The notes: generated by a model from the sequence alone, not told the origin. Counted from the first letter of the stretch, positions 10,734-21,735 are shown. The stretch: DNA of 64,000 nucleotides from Choristoneura fumiferana (GCF_025370935.1 NC_133496.1:7814536-7878535), one strand, 5' to 3'. A program made the numbers and translations.

Positions 10734-11370
10734 TTAGAATGCTTTTTCCACAAGCCATGCTTTGAGCCTATATTTAAATGTATTTAAGGGATTTATCACC
10801 AATTTATCTTCAATACCCTCGACAACTTTAGACTTTAAACGATGGAAAACTTTATGAATTCTTGTTTTCCTTGTCAATTTCTTTTCATTCGTTATATATT
10901 TATCAATAAAACCCGTGGTGAAATTGTATATAAAATTTACTTGCTCTCTCAATAGATGAAACTTCTTCTCTTCTTTATTGTGATCTTTTTTAGACTCAAT
11001 TATATTTAAAATATTATCTAGTATATGTGAACGTAACAACGATATTTCCCTTTCAAACAGACTAATTTCATCATTCGTTTTAGTTTCGTAGCAAACCATC
11101 CAAGTTTTAGTAATGCTATCTTTTATTGTCATACTATTAGCAAAACTTTTAGAAATGAAATGTAGTTTTTTACACAACATTTAAAACCAAAACCAAAAGC
11201 CAGAACATCCAATGTACTTAAAAAATCAACTTGTTTTTCTTATCTTCTTATATGTCTTTCAACTTTAAAAATCATTAACATCCCTGACTGCCACACCAAC
11301 CATGAAATTTACAAATATTATTGAAACAAATATGAGAAAAAAGATAAACATAAAATTAATAACTGGCTTC
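10734..11370 (-). pseudogene. TRPA-channel C-terminal remnant (paralogue of the gene at 35977-47692)
   Basis: Read on the minus strand, about 11370-11285 encodes the end of transmembrane segment S6 (LIFVSIIFVNFMVGVAVRDV). This aligns with the S6 of the intact gene, which ends VFMNFMIGVAVSDV. An extra base then shifts the frame, an in-frame stop follows, and from about 11180 to 10734 a 148-residue frame aligns with the tail of the intact gene: KTWMVCYE versus KHWEVFYE, and HILDNILNIIE versus HILDSILLKVK. S1-S5, the pore and all ankyrin repeats are missing. The two tails are strongly diverged, so the duplication is old. The 5' break lies at an AATTAG that could be an old splice acceptor or a truncation point. 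It is very probably a dead tandem copy. Confidence 0.75.
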
Positions 11371-11574
11371 TAATTCGAGAATATTATTGAATGAATTATT
11401 ATGTATCTATTTAATGTATTAAATACTGTTAACTAAATATATACTTATTTAACATCTATGTAGGTACTTATTTTAGCACTTGACTGTACTTACCTATGAT
11501 TTAGATTTGTTAACAATTATTTATCTCACTACGCAAAAAGACGGGTGTTATAAGTTGTCAAATGTATTGTATTA

Positions 11575-11730
11575 ATTGTAACTCTTTATTGTACATAAAA
11601 TATATGAAAATTACAGTTAACAAGAGAAAGAGATGTACAAAGGCGAACTTATCCCTTAAAGGATTCTCTTCCAGTTAACCTTTGACTGATTGAAAGGACA
11701 ACAGAAACAAGAGTAGACACTGCAATGGAA
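11575..11730 (-). mobile_element. LINE 3'-end fragment
   Basis: CTCTTTATTGTACATAAAAT followed by GGCGAACTTATCCCTTAAAG is a 3' end that I recognise as common in lepidopteran LINE copies (here reversed). No coding part is attached. Confidence 0.5.
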
Positions 11731-12571
11731 AGGTAAAAGGACCGATTAAATTTACCTAAACTACCTGTCTGTCTAAACTGTCTATCTGTCTGCAGCATTG
11801 TAGCTCTTAAACGGATGGATCGATTTCAATGCGGTACTATTATCTATTCTGTGATGCGGTTATCATTATGCGAAATCTAATTTCCTTGTCGTTGTTCTTA
11901 GCTGTGTTATTAAGATCAGTTAGCCATTTTTGAGATAATAGAACTTTGAAATATCAAAGTCGGGGGTTTTCAACTTTTTTATTAAATGACTCAAAATGTA
12001 ATTAAGACTTTTCTGTAATCTGAAAGCTGAATTATAAAGACGACGCGTACTTTTTAATCCTATTGATTAAAACCATTTAGTTCAGGTTTGGACACAACTC
12101 TTAGACATTTGGCAAATGTAATAAGCGAATTCGGCAAATGATAAAAGACATCCATAAATCTTTTCAGTAGACTTGCAACCTGTGCGAAAGTGATGAATTA
12201 TCTAAAACTTTGACTATCGTAAAAAAACTTTCTGAACATGTTTGTCGTATGTAAGGAAAACGTACGAGTGCTCGTCACTGTCCCAATAGTTGGCATCTTT
12301 AATCTTATGTCATTAGCAATAGAGACGACAGCAGGGTGTCGTCTACTGGGCATTAGCGTGTCGAGCAACCTTAAAGTATTGTTTTAACATATACTGCGGC
12401 CCTGGAAGCTTGCATTTAAAATACTTGCTGGACGCTGTGTTCGAATTAATTTACCTGAGTCGAGTTTCGTGGGCGACCAGCTTTATTTTTGTTGTTGACC
12501 AGCTATAGCATAGTACAGCAAACATTGAGTTAGCACACTTGACTGAAACTGATGTTTAGTAATATAAACGA
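11731..12571. other. Intergenic sequence with one LINE tail
   Basis: At about 11770-11965 there is a second copy of the LINE tail seen near 7430-7570 (GATCGATTTCAATGCGGTA and CAAAGTCGGGGGTTTT). The rest, to 12571, shows nothing I can identify. Confidence 0.45.
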
Positions 12572-12790
12572 TCAGACGACCAGATGGGCCCAGTGGTTAG
12601 AGAACCTGACTACGAAGCTTGAGGTCCCGGGTTCGATTCCCGTGTCGGGGCAGATATTATGTGTGATATATATTTAAGTATGTATTTATCTATATAAGTA
12701 TGTTTATCCGTTGCCTAGTGTCCATAGTACAAGCATTTCTTAGTTTGGGACTAGGTCAATTGGTGTCAAGTGTCCCATGATATTTATTTA
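12572..12790 (+). mobile_element. SINE family 2 (tRNA-derived), complete
   Basis: The head carries a tRNA-like A box (GCCCAGTGGTTAGAG) and a B box (GGTTCGATTCCC) at the right spacing. It is followed by a body with TAAGTATGTTTATCCGTTGC and GGGACTAGGTCAATTGGTGT and a TATTTATTTATTT tail. Other copies lie at 15546-15652, 19016-19283 and 47277-47543. Transcribed by RNA polymerase III in principle; not a functional tRNA because it has no acceptor stem pairing. Confidence 0.8.
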
Positions 12791-13012
12791 TTTACATTTG
12801 GATATTTGATACTCAATCATGTCTAAACCGCTGAGCCGATTTAAATCAAATTCGGTATACATAGTTCCCGCGGGATAGCGATAAACGAATACTACGCGTA
12901 GGACTCGCGGGTAACAGCCAGGAAGTATATAATAAATGTTCTGTTTCATGTTGTGTCATAAGTCTTTATATTATGTAATGTTTGTCAATTTTGTTTGTTT
13001 ATTTATTTTGTA

Positions 13013-13314
13013 AGCCGTGGTGGCATAGTGGTTTGACATATCGCCTCTGAAGCAGAGGATCGTGGGTTCGAACCCCGGCTCGCACCTCTGAGTTTTTCGA
13101 AGTTCATGTGCGGAATTACATTTGAAATTTACCACGAGTTTTACGGTGAAGGAAAACATCGTGAGGAAACCTGCACAAACCTGCGAAGTAATTCAATGGT
13201 GTGTGTGAAGTTCCCAATACGCACTGGGCCCTCGTGGGAAATACGGCCCAAGCCCTCTCATTATGAGAGGAGGCCTGTGCCCAGCAGTGGGACGTATATA
13301 TATAGGCTGGGATG
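13013..13314 (+). mobile_element. SINE family 1, full length, with 12-bp target duplication
   Basis: The tRNA-like head has TGGCATAGTGG (A box) and GGTTCGAACCCC (B box). The body includes AAAACATCGTGAGGAAACCT and GAGGAGGCCTGTGCCCAGCA, ending in GGCTGGGATG. ATTTATTTTGTA flanks it on both sides (13001-13012 and 13315-13326), a clean target-site duplication that marks fairly recent LINE-mediated insertion. This is the reference copy for the family. Confidence 0.85.
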
Positions 13315-13516
13315 ATTTATTTTGTACAATAAGTTTCCGGATTATTAATTAGTATAACAAATGCCAATTCAGCCTAGATTTGAAGAACAGACGGCCAGAT
13401 TACAATGCTCAGGGAACACAGACGCATGCAGAGTACTCCACTTCTCAGCTGTCCGGATAATAAAACAAGAGCAGAAACGCTTCGAATATGAATTTTAAGG
13501 ATGCTGACAACATAAG

Positions 13517-13592
13517 GACGAAGACCCTGCCTACTGGTCGACTTGTGAAAGACCTCTTTTACTAGTCGACCAGAAATAGGCGGGGGTCTTCA
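13517..13592. repeat. Strong imperfect hairpin
   Basis: GAAGACCCTGCCTACTGGTCGA pairs with TCGACCAGAAATAGGCGGGGGTCTTC across a loop of about 22 bases that is itself partly palindromic (AGTCGAC). The arm is about 25 bp with one small bulge. It could be a short foldback MITE or the end of the GC-rich repeat that follows. Confidence 0.7.
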
Positions 13593-13611
13593 TCCTACGC
13601 CTCGGCTCTTT

Positions 13612-13868
13612 GGCACTTGTCCCAACGCCGACGATGAGCGAGAAGCGAGCAGAGCGAGTAACTAGAAACGAGTGGGCGAGCAGTGAAAAGCGGTGTTCGA
13701 GCACGACGGGCGATTACTCGCTCCACTCGCTCGAGCCGGGCGGCCGCCAAGCTAACAGCGCTGAGCGAGTATCGCTGAGCTAGTTTTATAGCTCAGCGAG
13801 TTTTATAGCTCTTGTCGCTGCGACAAAAGATGTAAGAGCGAGTTCTCGCCGGCAGTGTGAACCGCCAG
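13612..13868. repeat. CpG-rich GAGCGAG cluster
   Basis: GC-rich in an otherwise AT-rich window, with many GAGCGAG/CTCGCTC heptamers in both orientations and two near-identical AGCTCAGCGAGTTTTATAGC units around 13770-13810. The ends (CACTTGTCCCAACGCCG and CGGCAGTGTGAACCGCC) look like a MITE of the kind found near lepidopteran genes, but I could not prove terminal repeats. Confidence 0.45.
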
Positions 13869-14311
13869 CGATCAACTATTTATATATATGTCTCTTTTAC
13901 TCACACAGGATCTTATATCTTTTGTTCGTTTCTTGAGCGAGAAAATAGTCGATAGCCAATCGTTTCCTCGCCGGTGGTGAGACTAATAACGGTGTGGAAT
14001 TAGACCGTGTAGTTCCAATGCACATTCGATTAAGAACATTAACTTCAACAGTATACGAGTATTGAGCACCCAGCTTCCAATGTATCAATGTCACTGCGTT
14101 CACGATACAGTGGACTGCTGCCAGCATTTTCGACAAAAGGGAAGTAAATAAAATAACTGAAACTTCAACTTATTATTTATTTATTGTTATATAGCATAGC
14201 AAGGACAAACGGTCACTTATTTTTTTTATTTTCATAGTTACCTAATACGTACTATTTTTTTAAAGCGTTTTTGAATAAAAAGACTCATCAAAATTACATT
14301 ACGAAGTATAC

Positions 14312-14647
14312 CGGGTGGGCCCTGTAACAGGAGCAAGAAATTTAAACCCGGGTTCTGCTACTCAAATGAAACTGCTTTAGTTCTACAACTTTCAATTTTA
14401 TCATTATGTTTATTCCAAACAAATTAAATGGTATTTTCAATGTACGGCATCCAATAGCCTAAATGACATCGCCTGTCCCGTAACAAAATGACGGATTTCG
14501 CTGTAAGTACATTGCTTGTTCAATTAAACTTTAAACTGTAATAAAAATCATAATACAAGCTATTTTCAAAAGTTAAAGAACTAAATTAGCTCAAGATGAA
14601 GACTGAAAGCTGTGGTTTAATTTTTTGTTTCTGTTACAGGGCCCACC
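14312..14647. mobile_element. MITE family F4
   Basis: GGTGGGCCCTGTAACAG at the left and its reverse complement CTGTTACAGGGCCCACC at the right, continuing as a weaker inverted match (AAATTTAAAC / TTTAATTTTTT). 336 bp, non-coding. Target duplication not clear. Confidence 0.7.
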
Positions 14648-15208
14648 TTGGATATTCATTTACTACCAATTGACGTTGAGTACAGAAGCAAGTATCTTAA
14701 AAAAAACACACAGGAAATATATACTAGAAGCATTTCAGTAAAACACTTCCTCGTATTTCAAGGCATCAAATAATAAAATGCCTCTGAAACAAGGAGGCTC
14801 CGCAATCTGCAAAATGTATAAACGTTAATGTAAAATGACATTACATAAATGAGTTTGATTCACAGAAACCTTAGATGTCGTTTGGGGAAGCGAATACAAC
14901 GGGGACCGCATAAATTTGAGTTGAAATAAGATTGGTTTGAGTACATTGCGTTTTAAAGGACGAAATTCATATTTTCTGTTCGGGATATTGTGCTGCTTTC
15001 AGGGATGGTGGATCCAAAACTGTGCCTAATTTAAACTAACCTTATAAGATTGTGATTTTTTGATTTGACCACGGACTAAATACTAAACTATTATTAATAA
15101 TAAAATTAATATTAATATTACTATAAATATTCAACTTTAATATGATGGAAAGCTGGAAAAGGGAATGGGCTGCTAATGAACCAAAAAATGTGCCAACCAA
15201 AATAAACC

Positions 15209-15480
15209 CCACAGCGAAACTGCCTGGTTTCTCGCTTCCCAGGAAGGACTGGTGCCAGTTGAACAGAATGAGAACGGGCTGTGGCCGAAGCCGAGCATTT
15301 ATGCACAAATGTAGGTGAACAGAGTCACCAGCATGCGAGTCTGGAGCCCCAGTGCAGGACATCGAGCACATCATCGCCCACTGCCCACTCACTAAATACG
15401 ATGGTCAACCAGCAGACCTGCTTACCCTTGACAACGACGCAATCCAATGGATACAGAATATAGATATTTTATTGTGAATT
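15209..15480 (+). pseudogene. Jockey/I-type LINE, RNase-H/zinc-knuckle C-terminal fragment
   Basis: The plus strand encodes KDWCQLNRMRTGCGR and AFMHKC. After a frame break come a CESGAPVQDIEHIIAHCP segment (Cys-His-Cys zinc-knuckle spacing) and a short tail to a stop near 15475. This arrangement is typical of the end of ORF2 in non-LTR retrotransposons of the jockey/I group. The 5' part is absent and the frame is broken by a TAG near 15312. Confidence 0.7.
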
Positions 15481-15545
15481 TGAACGATTGTATTTAGTAT
15501 TACCTAAGCCATACGAATAAATAACTATTAATATTAACCGTCCAA

Positions 15546-15652
15546 GACCCCAGAATAAACATTCGTATTATTCATGTATAAATATTTGCCCCGACGGGGG
15601 GAACCTCAAGCTCATAGTCAAGTCCTCTAACCACTTGGTTAACCGGTCGTCA
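15546..15652 (-). mobile_element. SINE family 2, head fragment
   Basis: Reverse-strand match to the first 110 bases of the SINE at 12572-12790; the B box is damaged (CGACGGGGGGAACC). Confidence 0.7.
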
Positions 15653-15880
15653 AAATGAATGAAGTTGAAGTGAATTACGCAAATATGTAACTATATTCGG
15701 TCAATCACCTGTGTTTTAATTAGGTAGGTGTGTTTATTCAAAAGTGTCCAATAACATTTCCTGAGTGATATCATCGCCCAGCCGAAACTACAGGAGCGAA
15801 AATCTTAAAATTTAGTAGACATATTTCATGAGAGCGTAGAGTAGAGATAATAGAGATCTACTAAAATAGAATTATTCTAA

Positions 15881-16117
15881 TTTTTTTTATTCAACTGGAT
15901 GGCAAACGAGCAAGTGGGTCTCCTGATGGTAAGAGATCACCACCGCCCATAAAAATCTGAACACCAGGGTATTGCAGATGCGTTGCCAACCTAGAGGCTT
16001 GCCTACCTCAAGTGCCAGTAATTTCACCGGCTGTCTTACTCTCCACGCCGAAACAAACAGTGCAAGCACTGCTGCTTCACGGCAGGATTAGCGAGCAAGA
16101 TGGTGGTAGCAATCCGA
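15881..16117 (-). mobile_element. Retroposon family R copy
   Basis: Poly-T left end, then AACTGGATGGCAAACGAGC through GGATTAGCGAGCAAGATGG. It has small deletions compared with 58378-58659. Non-coding. Confidence 0.75.
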
Positions 16118-16850
16118 ACAATGGAATTAATAGGGGTGAAAACTTTTTCTTATAAAATCAACGAATTATGAGTGTTTACTTCAGCGAAGATCGACCAGGC
16201 GTCATCCACTTAATTAATACATACTTATAAAGTTTTTACGTAAATTGAAGGGTTTTCTTCACTACAAAAAAAAAGAGCAATGGACATCACAACTGATTTG
16301 AATCCAAAAACGTGTCATCAGATACTTACAGATTCTTCTTGGCCAAGTAGCACCTTCTATTTGATTTATGATGGCTTCGCAATAAGCCTTTTGCCATTAG
16401 TACTAAAAGCATCGTAAATTATATGCTTTATCTCTCCTACTTGACGAGTGCGATAGCATTTCTTCACAAAATTTCGTGTTTTATGTATATTTTCGGTAAA
16501 AGGTTACGGGGGTTATAAGCGGGTTGTTAAAAAATTGAAAAAAGAGACCCCTTGATGGCTGATATACAACAAGCGTGACCGTATTTTGTTGGTTTGTTAA
16601 GCTTCCAGCCCGAAAATATGTATTCAACCAGTGTGATTAAATTTTGTATGAAGATAGTTACAAATCCTGAGATGGACAAAGCTTCCCCGGATCCCAAATG
16701 TAATAATTCTTGACAGCCTGAATCGCAGGCAACAGCTAGTTATTATTAGTAGCTGTAAAGTTTTGAACGAGTGAAAAAAAACCGTTAAAAATGATACTGG
16801 GTCATGCAGTTAAACACTGCGCAAACCATGACTAGAAGGCTAGCATGTAA
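16118..16850. other. Intergenic, nothing recognised
   Basis: AT-rich. A GGTTACGGGGGTTATAAG stretch near 16500 and a TTCCAGCCCGAAAATATG stretch near 16600 look like old repeat debris, but I cannot place them. No gene seen. Confidence 0.4.
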
Positions 16851-17002
16851 ATATTTTATTCCGATCTCGTGAAAAACCGGGATGAAAAGTAGCCTATCTT
16901 CCATACTTATAGCTAAAGTAGGAGAGCCAAACACACACATGCACACACCACAACTATACACACACACAAAATACACACATTACATTGACACACACACAAA
17001 TT

Positions 17003-17040
<38 letters not shown>
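16850..17040. repeat. CR1-like LINE tail and (CA)n microsatellite
   Basis: GGGATGAAAAGTAGCCTAT and CATACTTATAGCTAAAG are the usual 3'-end phrases of a lepidopteran CR1-like LINE. An interrupted (CA/AC)n tract runs from about 16927 to 17038, up to the gap. Frames across it are simple-sequence artefacts. Confidence 0.6.
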
Positions 17041-17041
<1 letters not shown>

Positions 17042-17060
17042 GCTTTCGCATTTATGGTAT

Positions 17061-17160
17061 NNNNNNNNNNNNNNNNNNNNNNNNNNNNNNNNNNNNNNNN
17101 NNNNNNNNNNNNNNNNNNNNNNNNNNNNNNNNNNNNNNNNNNNNNNNNNNNNNNNNNNNN
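17061..17160. other. 100-N scaffold gap
   Basis: Exactly 100 Ns, the usual filler for a gap of unknown size, adjoining a (CA)n tract that probably caused the assembly break. Confidence 0.95.
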
Positions 17161-17229
17161 ATTTACTCGTACAATGAACTTAATAGGGAAACTATCCAGC
17201 CTAGTAGGCTTTAAGTTTAAGGCCTCGGC

Positions 17230-17451
17230 GAATAACGTTTGGCAACCTGTTTCATTTTCGCACTTTTCATTTCCCAACTGTTTAATATTTCTGAACTGGA
17301 AATATTTTTAGAATTTTTATAAAAACTAACCAAACCTAACCTAAAGGGATCTACAGGATGGCCCTGAAATAATCCTGAAATATTTACAGTTTCAAGAGTT
17401 TGCGAAATGAAAAGTTGCGAATGAAACGTTTGCCAACGTTACGTTGCGAAA
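17230..17451. mobile_element. MITE family F2
   Basis: AACGTTTGGCAACCTG at the left is mirrored by CGTTTGCCAACGTTACGTT at the right, with a second inner pair (TTTAATATTTCTGAA... / CTGAAATATTTACAG). A related copy lies in a TRPA intron at 39767-39987. Confidence 0.65.
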
Positions 17452-17993
17452 AGGCAGTACTCGATTTGCCGCATATTAGTAGGTACTAAACCCACACTGC
17501 CTTTGTCCGAGACAGCACTAGGCTGGTTCTTTCTATAGAGACACGGAACCCTAAAAAGAAAGCAAGAGGAAGCAAGTGCGAAACGGTAAGTGAGTGACAG
17601 CTAGTCACATGAAAGGTGCATTCAGATCGCTAGTATCAACGTACTCTTCATCCTGCCACTTAGCAAAAGTGCTTGCATTATGCTGTTCCAGCACGATGAA
17701 CATAACTATGGAAATCATTAGCACAAGTGACATTCCATAGCACACCGTGTTGGTTTCTCATATAAAGCCGCTTTTTGACGGGAATGGGGCTATTATATTA
17801 CTTACATAATAATTACTACGTGACAGACTCGCGTATGGCAGCCGCTTTAGTATTTACTATATTTATTAAAGCTTTATTGTACATAAAAGTCACCTTTTTA
17901 GGGTTCCGGTCAAAAATTAAATACGGAACCCTTATAATTTCGTCTGACCTTTGTTACAGGAATTTTACTCAACAACTATAAGGCGTACATTGA

Positions 17994-18334
17994 TTTTGCT
18001 CGCTAATCCTGCTGTGAAGAAGAGGTGCTAGCACTGTTGTGTTTCGGCGTGGAGAGTAAGACAGCCGGTGAAATTACTGGCACTTGAGTTATCCCATCTT
18101 AGGCCTTAGTTGGCAACGCATCTGCAATACCCCTGGTGTTGCAGATGTTTCAAACTCAAACTCACAACATTTATTGACAAGAAAAAACACACGAACACAA
18201 AAAACACAGTAAAACATAAATAGGACAAGAGAAATAAGAGACATTGTGGTGTAGTGCTGTTTATGGGCGGTGGTGATCTTTTACTCTCTGGAGACCCACT
18301 TGCTCGTTTGCCATCCAGGCGAACAAAAAAAAAT
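17994..18334 (+). mobile_element. Retroposon family R copy with an internal insertion
   Basis: The family body runs from GCTCGCTAATCCTGCTGTGA to CATCCAGGCGAACAAAAAAA. It is split between CTGGTGTTGCAGATG and TATGGGCGGTGG by about 110 bases that begin TTTCAAACTCAAACTC and contain CATTTATTGACAAG, a LINE-tail-like insertion. Confidence 0.65.
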
Positions 18335-18730
18335 TGATATTTTATCAAGTTTAGTGTCTGTGATGGCTGCTACGTTTAAGTTTTTTGTTTCATTTCTAGT
18401 TGAATTTTATGAGAAAGTCCATTTTGCATTTTTGTTTCATTACACAAAAAAAATAACAAAGTTTTTTAGAGCATTTTATCAGGTGAGTAATAGGTTAGAT
18501 TTTTCACGTTTCGCGGCTCCCCAAGGGGCGATTAAGTTTAGTAGAATAGCAAAGTTCCAGCATGTGCTGGAGAGACGTGTTTCTCGTAACGTACCAGAAA
18601 ACACTTATATTTCAACTTTACATCTATAGTGTCGGTTGTATCGCAAGTCAACTACCAGTGAAAGTTTTTGTTAAAACATTTCATTATTAATACAGACAAC
18701 TCACCTGTTTTACACCTCGTGTTGACGTGT
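18335..18730. other. Unassigned sequence with an open frame
   Basis: A plus-strand frame is open across 18270-18629, but it starts inside the retroposon above, has no recognised domain and shows no splice context. I leave it as non-genic. Confidence 0.4.
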
Positions 18731-18769
18731 GTCCATAGGTGGCGATGATTGGTTCCCATTAGATGACCC

Positions 18770-19012
18770 ACATGCTCGTTTTCCTCTCTTATATAAAAAA
18801 GTTTTTGGTGACTGTACTTTGTTTATAATTGGATTGTCATTCAAACTGCAACCTGCCTGGAGAGAGATCTGTTATAGCCCTTCCTCGCATTACATAACGT
18901 TCCGTACCAAATTTCACGTCGATGCCATTAACCGTTGAGGAGACCCGTCCTGCGGATAAGATCCTGGCCAGACCACTAGGATGTCACTACCATACTACAT
19001 TAATGTATTGTC
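18770..19012 (+). mobile_element. CR1-like LINE 3' end
   Basis: CCAAATTTCACGTCGATGCC, a CCGTTGAGGAGACCCGTCC segment and a TAAATAAATAAAT end. A related tail is at 40500-40625. No ORF remains. Confidence 0.55.
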
Positions 19013-19015
19013 ACC

Positions 19016-19283
19016 AGATTTAAATAAATAAATAATAAATAATATCACGGGACAATTCACACAATTGACCTAGTCCCAAAGTATGCTTGCAAAGCTTGTG
19101 TTATGGGTACTAAGCAACGGATAAATATAAATTATAGATAGATACATCCTAAATAAATATTAAACACCCAAGACCGAGAACAAACATTCGTATTTTTCAT
19201 TACAAAATTGCCCCGACACGGGAATCGAACCCGGACCTCAAGCTTCGTAGTCAGGTTCCTCTAACCACTAGGCAATCTGGTCG
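19016..19283 (-). mobile_element. SINE family 2 copy
   Basis: Reverse-strand copy with an intact B box (GGGAATCGAACCC on the plus strand) and A box (CTAACCACTAGGC), preceded by an A/T-rich tail of AAATAAATAAA. Somewhat longer than the copy at 12572. Confidence 0.75.
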
Positions 19284-19372
19284 TCTAACATAAAGTATGC
19301 TAAATTTCAAGGTAATATGACCACTGAAAATTCGTTCTAACCTACAAGATTTGACCCGTCATATCATTATAC

Positions 19373-19692
19373 CAGTGTGGAAAAATAAGTCGGGCCTCTA
19401 GGGCAACTACCTTAAATCATAAGTGGCTCATTTTACTGAAAGAACACATCCTTAAGAATATAAGAAATATGCATCAAAGATGCATTTCAACTCCATTCAA
19501 AAACTCGCTTGCCCCCTCGCGGACTAGAACCAACTAAATTAAAAAAAAACACTATTTATAATGAAACTATCATCGATAGCATTTTATTCAGGATAAATTT
19601 CTATACTAACACATTTTAACTTTAAGTAAAATAGAGCCAACTTAAGGATTAAGTTTTAGTTCCCTCCAGGGCCGACTTATTTTTCCACACTG
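19373..19692. mobile_element. MITE family F5
   Basis: CAGTGTGGAAAAATAAGTCG at the left and CGACTTATTTTTCCACACTG at the right are perfect inverted repeats of 20 bp that continue imperfectly for about ten more bases (GGCCTCTAGG / CCTCCAGGGC). The outside bases are TA-rich, consistent with a TA target. Confidence 0.75.
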
Positions 19693-19789
19693 TATATAAG
19701 TAAGTAACGCCTGGGATACGCAGTCTCAGTGTTTGTGGAGAAAAACAATACAAGCGTTTTCACCCAGAGATAAGACTAAGCTATATTAT

Positions 19790-20110
19790 TTTCATCCCGA
19801 AAACCCCTACATACCAAATTTCATCGAAATAGTTGGAGCCGTTTCCGAGATCTCCGAAATACTCGTATGTACACAAGAATTGCACGCTTAAAGGTATTAG
19901 ATAGATATGCAGGTATATGTATACAGTAGGTACCCGGGCGACTGAGCTTCACTCGGGCTACGCGCGTTTTCCCATGCAGAAATGAGACTAAGCTAGACCG
20001 ACTGTTCGCCCCGAAAACTCCTACATAGCAAATAACATCGAGGTTCCCGAAATACTCGTATTTAAATATACAAGAATAGCTCATTAAAAGGTAAAAGATA
20101 CGTACATAGA
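19790..20110 (+). mobile_element. CR1-like LINE 3'-end fragments
   Basis: Two tandem degraded copies of a tail with CGAAATAGTTGGAGCCG, ACTCGGGCTACGCGCG and AAATACTCGTA. Non-coding. Confidence 0.45.
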
Positions 20111-20266
20111 TATTCGTACATACATACATATATTGCAAGTTAGATAAAAGCTTGTAAAATACGTGGCAACCAGCAAGCCTCTACGACAACTGTTAATTTC
20201 GCGGCCAAGTAAAACAACCTGTATTTTTGTTAGCCCCGGTCGGTATTCGCACCAACGGTATATTCT

Positions 20267-20399
20267 GGGGGGCTACTGCGAAATTGGAAAATCGAATTTC
20301 GTAATCGTACCGTCCCTCTCACTCTCGTATTAAATGATTTAAGCGTCAGCGGGACGGCAAGATACGAAGTTCGAATTTTGCACTTCGTAGTATAGGGCC
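20267..20399. mobile_element. Foldback MITE family F1, complete
   Basis: Both arms are present: GGGGCTACTGCGAAATTGGA at the left against TTTTGCACTTCGTAGTATAG at the right, around the CCGTCCCTCTCACTCTCG / AGCGGGACGG core. Almost the whole element can fold on itself. Confidence 0.75.
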
Positions 20400-20555
20400 A
20401 GCAGTGTTGTCACGCTATGTTCAAAATGTATTTTTTCTTTCTTTCTTTCTTCAAATATTAGTAATGTTAGCTTCAAGTCGATTCCACTAGTATTAGCGCA
20501 TATAATGGATTCCATACACTACTAAACTTAAGGTTTTATACTATTCACCGTGTTT

Positions 20556-21735
20556 TTTAGGGTTCCGTACCTCAAAAGGAAACAACAGAACCCTTATAGG
20601 ATCACTTTGTTGTCCGTCTGTGTGTGTCAAGACCCTTTTCACAGGAACGCGTAGAGATATCAAGCTGAAATTGATATCGAATACTCAAACCTGCGGTTCC
20701 TTGAAGACCTGAAACATCAAACTTCTAAGTCAACGCAATCAAAAGTTACAGTCATTAAACAACGTGTTTCCATACAAATTGCAGAGCACTGAAAACCTAT
20801 TTACATTAACTTCCAGTTGTCCTAGAAACTTGAAATTTGGTATGAAGGTAGCTATTATAACACAACCAACTAGAAAAGTTTGAAAATGTCTGTCTGTACA
20901 TAAAAATAAATTTAATAATAATTATGAATTTGAATCATTTGAATTAAGAAACCAATATTTATCGATTAATAAGTAATTTACATTATTTTGTACAATTGTA
21001 AGTTTACATACATAAAAAGAACTAACCTAAGATAGATTTTATAAAAAGAATACCCCGTCTTAAGATCTGCCTGTGGCAGGGTTCCCATGACGCTGGCCGC
21101 ATTATCCTTTGGACCGCAAGTGAGATCCGCTGGGATAAGTACGCGCCAGCTCTTGGGTCCTCAGAAGCGTCGACCAACCGGGAAGACAGGGCCTTTATAA
21201 AAAAATCATGTCGGCTGACCAGGGCCCTAACGTCTCAACAGCAAGCGCCGCAAACTCGTAATCCTTTAATAAGGAGGAGTACTTGCGGCGCTTGAGTATT
21301 TGAGCCTGATCAGCCGCAGCGCCGGCTTTTGAGCTAGTTGCCTGGATGTGGGACAGCGCGAAAGTATCAACGCATGTAGCGTCCACGCCAGGGCCCTACC
21401 GAGCCTTCCATGGCACAGGGTGACCCGTCTGGACGCTTGCCGTCGTCCTTGCCATGCCGACTGGCTCGAAAGCCGAAGGTACTGGAAAGTCAAAGTCAAA
21501 ATTCAAAGCCAATATATATATTTGAATTGAATTGAATTATCAATGACCAATATAATCTGACCCCACAGTGCATACATTTTGCTTAAGAGTGGCTCTGCAT
21601 GCAATGGATGTATTAAATCAGTCGGAAAATCGAGAAATATCGTCCAGACATGATCCCGTTTACATACCTATAAATGTGTATGGAACAATCGGTGCGCAAG
21701 TCCGATTCGCACTTGCCCGGTTTTTTATTTCCGTT
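20556..21735 (+). mobile_element. LINE tail interrupted by another repeat
   Basis: AGGGTTCCGTACCTCAAAAG and ACCCTTATAGGATCACTTTG begin a well-known lepidopteran LINE 3' end. Its expected closing phrase (TGCGCAAGTCCGATTCGCAC) appears only at about 21693. Between about 20940 and 21560 is a foreign GC-rich piece (GTGGCAGGGTTCCCATGACG ...) with several short minus-strand frames but no recognised domain, ending in a GAATTGAATTGAATT tail. A nested insertion is the simplest reading. Confidence 0.5.

Noticed and set aside
12600..12660. tRNA-like sequences (also 13020, 19200, 22870, 44540, 47480)
   Set aside because: A and B boxes are present but no paired acceptor stem; each continues into a SINE body, so they are SINE heads and not tRNA genes.
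16954..17311. Two long frames, one on each strand, across the N gap
   Set aside because: They exist only because Ns do not create stops, and they are built on a (CA)n tract.
18270..18629. 119-residue plus-strand frame
   Set aside because: It begins inside retroposon R and reads Phe/Lys-rich AT sequence without any known motif.
21195..21530. Overlapping frames on both strands at 21195-21530
   Set aside because: GC-rich repeat DNA within an interrupted LINE tail; no domain recognised and no codon pattern favouring one frame.
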